A stretch of DNA of 64,000 nucleotides from Prorocentrum cordatum (lineage: Eukaryota; Sar; Dinophyceae; Prorocentrales; Prorocentraceae). Position numbers and translations under genes: made by a program. Location: positions 481,092 to 545,091 of the forward strand of contig CAUYUJ010005692.1 of NCBI GenBank assembly GCA_963575745.1, in the 5' to 3' direction. Under the pieces are notes generated by a model that was not told the DNA's origin, made no database searches, and worked only from the letters and a program-made list of their open reading frames with translations. Positions 56,050-64,000 of the stretch are shown here, piece by piece. The stretch's first letter is position 1. Every line of letters starts with the position of its first letter.

Positions 56050-56120
56050 GGGTGGGTGGGTGGGCGGGTGGGCGGGTGGGTGGGCGGGGGCGGGGAGGGG
56101 GAGGGGAGGGGGTCGAGGGG
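56050..56120 (+). repeat. (GGGTG/GGGCG)n G-quadruplex-forming tract
   Basis: About ten consecutive GGG runs separated by single T or C bases, then G4-5 runs separated by C or A. This is a textbook intramolecular G-quadruplex pattern, 750 bp upstream of gene C. Confidence 0.85.
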
Positions 56121-56873
56121 GTGGCGAGGAGGGGCTGGTGGAAGATGCAGGGGCCCGCGTGCGCGTGCGTGTGTGTGGCGGGGGGGGAGGGGGGGAGGGG
56201 GAGGGGCCCTTCGCCGCGACCCCCTTAGCCCTTAGCCGCTAAGCCCTTCTCGCGCTTATCAGTTTCCTGTTCTTTCCCGTCATCAGTGTCATCCGTTACG
56301 TTCTTGCCCCCACTTTCATCAGCAATACTTTCGTCATGCTCGTAATGTCCTTACCCTGCTCTCCCGTATCATGCTCACCCTTGTCATCCTGGTCCGACCG
56401 ACTTTTCTTATGGAGATAGCGTGTACAACCCTCATCGTACGCACCGCCTTATCGCTTTCATATTCCTCAACAGCGCTTTCTTTTTAATCGTCACTGTTGT
56501 TTGGTTGCTCAGGCGCGTGCTGATCAACGTTGGCGCAACTTTTAGCCATCAACGCAGGCGCAAGTTAGGGCCGCTTGTCGAGGGCCAGCCTAGGGCCGTC
56601 TTGGAGACATGTTGGAGCCATCTTTGGTTAGCTCGTGCGTTGCCAAAGTGGCAGCCCGTGGGGGGTGGTGGCCCTGGGTACCAGATTGGGCAATCCTGGC
56701 CGTCTTGGGGGATGCTTGCGCACTTTGAGGTGTTGCCGCCTCTTCGTCACTGTTGCCATCTGCACCTGTTGCCCAAAGGTTTGTATCGCAATTCCGGATC
56801 CAAGTGGCACGTGGCGCGCCCTGGCTTTCGGGGCGTCGGGCTGCCGCGAGCAATGTCGGGTCTCCTGGCCAAG

Positions 56874-59800
56874 ATGGCCAATCCATCAGGCGCGTGCTCC
56901 GCCGTCGGAGGGGGGGGCGCCTCCTCCGTCGGAAGCAAGGGCGGCAGCCGCAGAGCAGCAGGCAGCGGCGGCTCCGCTCTGGTCAGGGCTGTGGGTAGGC
57001 AGCAGGCGGGGTCCAAACGTCAGGCTGCGTCCTCTCTGGGAGGCGGCGGAGGCGGCCCTGGGGTCCCTGGAGGCGGCGGAGGCGGCGGACCGCCGACAAA
57101 AAGCTCTCGTCGGTCATGCTTCTGCGGGATATGCTGCGTAGAGGTGCCCGCGCAGGACCATCAGCCCAAATAACTCGTTGCAGGTTCTTAGTTTTTGATG
57201 CTGACGTGTTTCTTTCTTACCGAAGAGCTGCTGCTCCCCCACCCCTATCATCGTCCCCCGCTCCGCCATACCTCTCCACGCCCTCCTCCTCCTTCTGCAC
57301 GCCCCCTTCCTGGAGGATCCGCCCGTGCTGCTCTGCGGCCTCTGCGAGACTCTGCGCGGCGACGGCTTCCCGCACCTGGCCCCGGGCGAGTTCATCGAAC
57401 ACAACATGACAGAGGAGGGGTCCGCTCAGGTGGTCGAGGCTCGCAATGTCAAGAATGCGCCTGGTTCCCGTGAGTTTCTGTCGCAAGGCGTGGAGTACCG
57501 CCATCGCGTCGGCTTCCAGATCGAGCGGAAGGTGACCATATTGAACAAGAGAGAGTTCAAAGAGGTGTTCAATATGAAGCCGACGGTCAGAAACACTACG
57601 GGCCTCCATAAGTTCGACATCTTTATCGAGAACGGCACGACCAAGGAGACCGTCTGGGCATTCTTGTACGACGCCAGCTTGCCGCATCGAGCCATGAAGT
57701 TGTACAATGACCAGCAGTTCATTCTCAGCGAGGAGCGCATGAGCCCCAGCGCCCAGATCCATTCGGCCCAAGGCAAGCAGACGATGGACGCTGGCCTCAA
57801 CGAGTTGATGGAAGGATCGGGCTACCAGGTCCTCACGGGGAAGGCTCACCTGGCTTCGATCAAGCACATCTTGGACGGTTTCGGGCCCCAGGAGGGGGAG
57901 GATGAACATCTTGCCGAGGAGGATGACGACGCTGACGACGGGCCTGAGGCTGGCGTGGGTTGCGCTTCTGCATCTGGACTCCAGGTACAGGCAGTCGCCA
58001 GGGCAGCCCCGCAACGGACAGCGGTGGCGGCGCAGCCTCGCACCCTAATCCAGCGGTCGCTCACGTCTTGCTTGACCAAGGCGGCCAGCGTGGCAGGCAC
58101 GCCGACTGGATTGCCGCGCGGTCCAGCATCAGGCGCCGCCTCTGGCTGCGGCCCCTTCGCTGCTGGCGCGCCGGCTTCGGGCTGCGGGCGCGACCGCTCT
58201 CCGCTTCCAAGCCCATCAGGCGACGGCGATATTGGGCCCAGGGACAGCGCCTCGCAGGTCGGAGTTGCCGACGCCGCTGCCTCCGAGTGGGATCAGAGCC
58301 CGTGCCAGGACCAAGCGCAGAAGTGGATCAGCAAACTACCAGTCGCAGAGGCGTTGACTGGGAAGCGTTTCGGCAGAACCATTTGGCACGCGGAGGAGGC
58401 GTACTCCAAGATGGCGCCTCACGAGCACAACCGAGTCAGGGCCCACATCGAGTGGGTCCCGCACTGTTTAGTTAATGATCCTGGACCCCCCTTCCTTCCT
58501 TATGGTTCTCAGTCTTGTTTCCGCATTGCGTTCCCAGCAGGTCCGTATAGCGGAGGATAGCAGCTCGCGGAACATACCTACTGGCGACGTCAGCGCGATT
58601 ACGGCGAACCTCGACAAGCTCCAGAACGCAGGGTTCGCCATCCCCGAGGCCGTTGTAGCGGCGCTCGTCGAGCGGGCCAAGGAGGACTACTACAAGATTG
58701 AGACGCCGTCCGATGAGCAGCACGCGAAGTTCTACTTGACAGTGCGCCCATGGAGTACATGTTCTACAAGTATGCCCGATAGGCCCTCCATGAAGGATGT
58801 CTCCATCGCGATGCTCCCCCGACCGCCGCAGGAGTTGGCTACTATATACAAGGCATGTGTATTCTCCGATCTCCTTTCTAAGTGGCTTGCATGCGGGGAG
58901 TCTTTCGTGGGCGTGGTCGTTCCCTTCTGCAGGAAGTTCATCGCCATGCTCGAGGGCGACGCAGCGAACGCAGCGGATGACACCCCTGAGGTTTTCGAGG
59001 CGTTGCAGTTGGAGGCGCTCCAAGTACTTCGGTTTGTTCTCGGCGTCTTGTCCACTGACATCGAGGAGATCTGCGCGGCGTCCGAGAGTTATATGTGCAT
59101 CTGGGACAACTCAAAGCAGCATCGTTCGTCCAGTCCGATGGGGATCGTCAAGGCTTCCTTCGAGGGCGACAATTATTTCTACAACGGCAAGCTTGCAGAT
59201 TTCAAGCACATCCTGCCCAAGCTCGAGAGGTACCATAAAGCTATCACGACTGACGCGGACTGGATCAACGACACCAGCCCCGATATCGATTTGGATGACG
59301 AGCAGGCGCGACTCAAGAGGATTTGCGACGACTTCGCCACATGGTCGAACGCCCTGAGCGAGCAGACCATGGCATCATTCCATACGGTCCTGCTCGCCCG
59401 CGTGCTGGCCCATTGCGCGAAGGCGCAGGACGACCTGGAGAGCAGCCCCATTGGCACCAACAGGCTTGCTCGCATCAGAGCCTTCCAGGATCTACTGAGC
59501 GCCGCTTCCCTCGCCATGCCCTTCTCGAAGGAAGTGAACGACTACTGCGAGTCCGCGGCCGCCATGCTGAAGGATGCCTCTGCAGATGCGCAGCGGTCTG
59601 TGTTGTCTCAGGCGTGCGAGGCCGTTGTGCAAAAGGCTGCCGACCCGCAGACGAAGTGCGTGGACATGGTGGTGCACTTGGGCACCCTGAAGAAGGCATC
59701 TGAGTCATGCGCTGGCACCAAGCTGACCGATCATGACCGTGAGAATGTGAGCTTGGCTTTGACGGCGGCCGTCCGAACAGCAGTGCAGGAGCTGGGCCGC

Positions 59801-60763
59801 GCCAGTGCCGATGTGCTGACCCACATCAAAGACATGACGGACTTGGCTGGGTGGGACGACAGCAAGATGGCAACATTCGAGCTCGTTCAGTACTTCAGCG
59901 AGCTACAGGTTGCTCTGGACGTTCTCCAGTCGACAGCCCCCGCTGCAGCAGACATTAAGAATGTTGTTTCAAAGACGTACGAGTGCACGCCACTCAGGGC
60001 CGTCCAGATGAAGCTTGATAAGACCAAGTTGTACGCGGGCCAGTGGCAACACTACGATGAGGTGGCAAGAGCAAGCTTCGCGGCGCTGACCACCCGCGCG
60101 GAGCAGACGATCGACGCCTACGCGGACGAGCTGATCTCCAAGAGCGACACTGTGACGCAGAGCATGTTCGTGGACTTGGCGGCGGTCTCGGGCGGCATGG
60201 CCGACGGCTCGCACTGGTCCGCGGCGGGGCACGCCAAGTCCACGTTCGACGAGATGATGAAGATCGCGAGTGAGACGCTGATGAAGGTCGACTACGATAA
60301 GTTCCAGAAGCGGATCAGCACGTTCGAGAAGGCGGCCAGCAATCAAATCCGATACACACCCGCATGCCACGTACGAGGATGATTCTGACATGAGGGAGAC
60401 GGTTCGGGGAGGGAGGAGCTAGGGAGGATACGGAAGTCGGGAGGATACGGAGGATGAGGAGGAGGATACGGAGCAAAAGAAACAATTGATTCCCAGGCTT
60501 GGAACGCCCACGTGAAGTTAGTCAACAGCTACGGCAAACCTGCCGTGAATTCCGAGGATATCGACACAGTCGTTCGTGTGTCGAAGGCCACCTTGGGCAC
60601 GCTCAAGGCCATGAAGGGCCTCAGCACAGAGACGAACAAGCAGACGATCAGGAAGATCGTCGCCCAGGCGACGGATGAGATGAAGAACGGCGGCGTGGTC
60701 CTCTCCCAGGACCTCCACGCGGCGCTAGTCAAGCGCTTCGAGGCCGCCCTGAAGTTGAAGTAA
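56874..60763 (+). CDS. Gene C: four-exon ~1159-residue protein, unknown function
   Basis: Exons 56874-57155, 57316-58455, 58541-60331 and 60497-60763, all joined in phase 0. Exon 1 is Gly/Ser-rich and ends in a Cys cluster (RRSCFCGICCVEVPAQ). Exon 2 opens with DPPVLLCGLCETLRGDG, so the join places two Cys groups together as a possible zinc site. It continues with HRVGFQIERKVTILNKREF and IWHAEEAYSKMAPHEHNRV. Exon 3 is mostly helical (SAITANLDKLQNAGFAIPEA, GYx-free acidic and Leu-rich stretches). Exon 4 starts AWNAHVKLVNSYGKPAV and ends KRFEAALKLK before TAA. Introns are GA-AG (57156-57315), GT-AG (58456-58540) and GC-AG (60332-60496). The start is the least certain part: the frame is open upstream to 56421 but less protein-like. 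No family is recognised. Confidence 0.68.
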
Positions 60764-60954
60764 TTGGTCGAGACGACCGCGGACAGCAGGAGTCGGCCAG
60801 AGTCCGACGACATCGTGACGGCCTGACGCACGATCAGGCCCTGGAGCGGGATTCGCGGCTCCGACGAGCCCGCTCGCAGCTCGCGAGTTTGCGAGCGAGG
60901 ATTCGGTTCCTCCTTGTCCTCCTCTCCTGCGGCTAGTCTCTCCTGCTCGTTTCT

Positions 60955-61420
60955 TGTGCTGCTCCCCTCTTCCAGTTACTTCCCCTTCCTCCTCCCTCCT
61001 CTTCCAGTTACCTCCCCTTCCAGTTACTCTTTCCGCTGACGCCTCCAGTTCCTTCCTCCCCATCCTCCCCCCTTCCCTTCCAGCCGCCTCCCCTTGCCCC
61101 CCCTCCTCTTCCATGTACCTCCCCTTCCAGTTACATCCCCTTCCTTTTCCTTTTTTCCTCTAGTTACCTCCCCTTTCCCCTACCTCCTCTTCCAGTTGCC
61201 CCCCCTTCCAGCTGTCTCCCCCTCCCCCTCTTCCAGTTACACCCCCCCCCTCTGCCCCTCCACCTCTGGCGGGCGGCGGTGGAGAGGGGGGGGAGGGGCG
61301 GGCGGCGGCGGAGAGGAGAGGAGAGGTCGGCGGCGGTGGCGGGAAGGAAGGAGGGGGAGGAAGAGGTAGGGCGGGCGGCGGCGGAGAGGAGGAACGAGGG
61401 GGAGGGAACGGACGAGGAGG
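60955..61420. repeat. Pyrimidine minisatellite followed by purine tract
   Basis: 60955-61255 repeats a unit around CCTCTTCCAGTTACCTCCCC. 61270-61420 is GGCGGGCGGCGGCGGAGAGG-like. The two tracts are largely complementary in composition and adjacent, and they lie just downstream of gene C. Confidence 0.8.
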
Positions 61421-61426
61421 AGAAGT

Positions 61427-61442
61427 GCCATTTTGGCTCAAG
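61427..61442 (+). other. Relict spliced-leader sequence in genomic DNA
   Basis: GCCATTTTGGCTCAAG is an exact match to the last 16 nt of the 22-nt dinoflagellate spliced leader; the 5' six bases differ. The leader is normally added to mRNA by trans-splicing, so a genomic copy marks an mRNA that was reverse-transcribed and integrated. An ATG follows 20 nt later. Confidence 0.85.
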
Positions 61443-61462
61443 CCTCCGCGGGTCGTCGCACT

Positions 61463-61594
61463 ATGCGCGATCTCGGTTACGCTCGCAGGCGGGCGGCCCT
61501 TCTCGGGCGGATTGGTAGCGGAGCCAACTTGCCCAGGGAGCATTGCTGTCTTCTGGTGCTTGTGCAAAGGCAGACAAATTTGACTTGGCGTTGA
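61463..61594 (+). CDS. Short ORF behind the relict leader, possible retrogene
   Basis: From the first ATG after the relict leader, a 43-codon frame reads MRDLGYARRRAALLGRIGSG, then ANLPREHCCLLVLVQRQTNL and a TGA. The size and Arg-rich start are not diagnostic. Its position directly behind a leader relict is the only support. It may be 5' UTR or the broken start of a longer retrocopy. Confidence 0.25.
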   Translation: MRDLGYARRRAALLGRIGSGANLPREHCCLLVLVQRQTNLTWR

Positions 61595-61596
61595 TG

Positions 61597-61790
61597 CGCG
61601 CCTTGCTGCTGAATTCGGGCGGCTAGTGTTTTTTTCTCCGACGCGATGTTCCGCATCTGATGTTTTTCGTGCTGAACTAGAGAGGGGGGCTGTGAGGTTT
61701 CATTTGGTGTTTTCAATGATTTTGCGTCCTCCGATACCTCCCGAGTACCTCCATGTGCCTCCACGATCACAAGCCCAGGCGCCAACAAAA
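61597..61790 (+). repeat. Copy 2 of the dispersed ~200-bp repeat
   Basis: Inverted counterpart of 32055-32260. It starts immediately after the retrogene-like ORF, so it could be part of the inserted cDNA's 3' region or an independent element. Confidence 0.8.
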
Positions 61791-61963
61791 GGCTCCCAAG
61801 AGAGCCCCAAGAAGGGCTCCAGAGCGTCAGCGTCGTCGTCGCCGCCGCCGCCGTCATCGCCGTCGCCCCCTTCAGGGCTGGCGGCGCCAGCCGAAAGGCC
61901 TTCCCAATATGGTTGCTCGAACCTGGACCCTTGAAGGTCGCAGGACGAGCGGGCGAGAGAGCA

Positions 61964-62206
61964 TACATGCCAGGCTCCTCACGATGCAAAGGCTACGTCT
62001 TCGAGAACAGCCCCATGCCCCATATCCGGTCGGTGATCGTGGTGAGGTCGCAGTACTGGCCTCTCGTGGACCGCGCGCGGAAGGCACCCCTCGAGGCTGT
62101 CGTTACCGACGGCGCCATCGTCGCCGACTTCGTCGTCGTCTCCCCCCCTGTCCCCCGTCCCTCGCCCACCCCCTTCCACAGCGCTGCACGAACCAACCTA
62201 CTCTAG
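61964..62206 (+). CDS. Possible small ORF, unknown
   Basis: A frame with MPGSSRCKGYVFENSPMPHI and IVVRSQYWPLVDRARKAPL has a protein-like composition before passing into Pro-rich sequence. There are no splice signals or neighbours to support it. Confidence 0.25.
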   Translation, partial: YMPGSSRCKGYVFENSPMPHIRSVIVVRSQYWPLVDRARKAPLEAVVTDGAIVADFVVVSPPVPRPSPTPFHSAARTNLL

Positions 62207-62339
62207 GCAAGCTCGTTCAATGAATCGCGGCCTGAGAGACACCTCAGGACGCAGTCTGAGCCGCGGTCAGTGTAACGTGTGGCGCAGTGTTACGCTTGAA
62301 TCACAGAATCGCTGAGCGAAGCAACACAGAACGGACAAC

Positions 62340-62490
62340 CTATGTTTTGCTGTGCATTCGGCCATCATCCTTCCGAGCTGACTGGTCCAACTTCGCGATA
62401 ATATCCGCCACCGTGCCATTGGCAATGAGTGGAGAGTGCTCAGGTTCAACAGAATCTTCATACGCAGAAGGCCGTGCAAAGCCAGGGCAA
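62340..62490 (-). CDS. Probable last exon of the C2-domain gene
   Basis: The minus-strand frame GFARPSAYEDSVEPEHSPLI, ANGTVADIIAKLDQSARKDD, GRMHSKT ends in TAG (62342-62340). It is strongly protein-like and unlike the repeat-derived frames around it. AG acceptors occur just upstream in GCCAGGGCCAG (about 62487-62497). Its phase does not match the donor at 63148 directly, so an intermediate exon or another donor is needed. Confidence 0.4.
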
Positions 62491-62794
62491 TCCTGGCCCT
62501 GGCATGGTGTATACGCCCGTCTGGCCGACGCCAGGAGGGTCTATCCACCATCCTCGGGCCCAGGATGGCCATGGCCTGGCACGGTGGTGGCGTATAGACA
62601 TAGACGCCTTCGTCAGACTTCAGCATCGTAGAAAAAATGGATCTCAAGTTTGTGGGGGGGGGGGCACTAGAGCTCAGGTCGTTCTTGGAAACTCTCGCGC
62701 GCTCTTCGGGCGTGCAGCATGACTCTTTCCCTGAGGCACTGACCGCGCCGTGGGGCTGCCGAGCCTCCCTCGAGATCGCTATGTGACGGCCCCA

Positions 62795-63125
62795 TGGGCT
62801 ATCTCTGGGCTCGCTTGGGCATCTCTTGGGCCGTCTTGGAGGCTCTGGGCGCCGAACAGAGCCCAAATCACGGAATCACCATCGATCTTATGCGAATTTC
62901 GCATTCTCACTCTCTCGAACGCAAAAGCGGCATCAAGAGGGAGAGCCCGAACCGGACACCCAGGAGCCCTTCCCCCCAAATATGGGCCCCCGAGACCGCC
63001 AGCAGGCCCCCGAGAGGCCCCCGGGAAGCCTCAAGAGGCTTCCAAGAGGTCCCTGAGAAACCTCCTAGAGGCCCCAAGAAAGACCACCAGAGGCCTCTTG
63101 GACGCGGGATTGGACGAAGGCCACT
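62795..63125. repeat. Modular CTTGGGCC / CCAAGAGGCCCC repeats in an intron
   Basis: Two opposite-orientation blocks of the modular repeat (GGGCATCTCTTGGGCCGTCT and CCCCGAGAGGCCCCCGGGA types) lie between the two predicted exons of the C2-domain gene. Confidence 0.65.
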
Positions 63126-63148
63126 AAATATTCTGCCTGGATTGGCAC

Positions 63149-64000
63149 CCTCTCGCGCGTTCTGGTAATCAACGAACTTTGTGAAAGCTGGCTCGATGCG
63201 CTTTCCATTCTCGTCAATAACCTGCACCAGCTTGTACTCGGAAGACTTCAACTCATGGCCAAGTGCCCACGAATTTCTCAACCAAATGACGCTTCCTGGA
63301 TAATCAGGGTCATGCTCAATCAAAGTCATCTCGAAATCCCCAACGAACTCAGCAGTTCCAACCGAGCGAGGAATTATTCTCCACTCCGGATAGATTTGGG
63401 CCTTTGTAGGCACCGTTGCGCTGTCAAAGACAAAGTGGTATATGAGATCCAACTGCGGATGTCGAGCTACTGGAGCCATGCTGGCTTCAGCCCATGTTCT
63501 GTCTCCGCCGCAGCGAAGCTTGTACCTACCGCGCAAGTCCCCGTTGGATGCTTCATCTCCGCTCAGAAGCTGCCCCAAGCTGCAGCCACCACCATCGTTG
63601 CTGGGGCCACCAAAGGTTGCCAGTGCAGATGCGTCGCGTTGGTCAGACAACCAAAAGACGCCTCGGAGTGAGGCGGGCAGGGGTGCCTTGCCCACCCGGA
63701 GTGGGAAATCGCCATTGACGTCCTTGGCTTCGCAGTGTTTGACGGCGCCCATCACTTCCATCGCAGGAAAATGAGCCGAAGGGGGCACTCCATTCTTCTT
63801 CAGAGTGCCTGGCTGTCCTGCGCTGACAGACACGGTTCCAGCATCATCGGGCCCCAACCGCACATGGCTTGGCCCTGACGCTGCCAGCAAGCCGTCGACT
63901 GACACCTTGCCTTCGGCAAGGAACACATCTTCGCCAACAAAATCTTTATCAAAAACTCGAATATGAAGAGCTGGCTCTTGAATACCAGCGATGTCGATTG
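63149..64000 (-). CDS. Partial C2-domain-like protein, open at right edge
   Basis: An open minus-strand frame enters from the window edge with PALHIRVFDKDFVGEDVFLA and EGKVSVDGLL. This matches the central strands and Asp-rich calcium loop of a C2 domain. Downstream are FPLRVGKAPLPASLRGVFWL, DLIYHFVFDSATVPTKAQIY and a region with WLRNSWALGHELKSSEYKLV. The frame ends after FTKFVDYQNARE at a GT donor (63148-63147), followed by repeat-rich intron. C2 domains bind phospholipids, often calcium-dependently, and place proteins at membranes. Only part of the domain is inside the window, so the family cannot be named. Confidence 0.55.

Noticed and set aside
1-64000. CRISPR array or bacterial operon
   Set aside because: No regular spacer-repeat array. 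Introns, leader relict and LINE elements indicate a eukaryotic nuclear genome.

Overview
The window looks like nuclear DNA of a dinoflagellate, most plausibly a large GC-rich genome of the Prorocentrum/Symbiodiniaceae kind. Five things point there. Gene exons sit in long repeat-rich spacers. Introns use GC and GA donors as well as GT. A truncated copy of the dinoflagellate spliced leader (GCCATTTTGGCTCAAG) is embedded at 61427-61442. Two decayed retroelements are present, one carrying a cytosine-methyltransferase-like domain. Purine/pyrimidine tracts and short modular repeats are abundant. The species cannot be fixed from the sequence alone.

Layout. From 1 to about 29 kb everything recognisable is on the minus strand: two exons of an unknown gene at the left edge (1-230, 1203-1338), an intronless gene for a basic protein (3266-4372), a decayed EN-RT LINE (about 6.2-9.1 kb, with a broken ORF upstream to 10.8 kb), and a ~12.8-kb retroelement (16.1-28.9 kb). 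From about 33.8 to 60.8 kb everything recognisable is on the plus strand: a large transposase-like gene A (33849-38009, one frameshift, one GC-AG intron), a three-exon gene B (44238-46615), a two-exon HU-like DNA-binding protein gene (48809-49508), a single-exon relative of gene B (50134-50505) and a four-exon 1159-residue protein gene C (56874-60763). At the right edge a minus-strand gene with a C2-like segment (62340-64000) converges on these. So there is one divergent strand switch (29-33.8 kb) and one convergent switch (60.8-62.3 kb).

The most interesting object is the 16-29 kb retroelement. Read on the minus strand its order is Gln-rich/coiled-coil ORF1, Pro/Ser-rich linker with an internal duplication, RNase H, AP-type endonuclease, reverse transcriptase, two zinc fingers, then a C5-cytosine-methyltransferase-like domain. 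RNase H before the endonuclease is not the usual LINE order. RT and methyltransferase share one reading frame, broken only by a TAG. Same-orientation copies of a ~170-bp repeat lie on both sides of the element.

Non-coding DNA is highly structured. It holds a nested 131-bp tandem array upstream of one gene, a palindromic 127-bp array inside an intron, a ~900-bp quasi-palindrome built around (GGA)n/(TCC)n, several inverted pairs of simple repeats (one ending at a 100-N assembly gap), dispersed repeat families in direct and inverted copies, and a small 230-bp stem-loop element. Many predicted reading frames over 39-44 kb and 51-56 kb are GC-driven artefacts, and I call no genes there.
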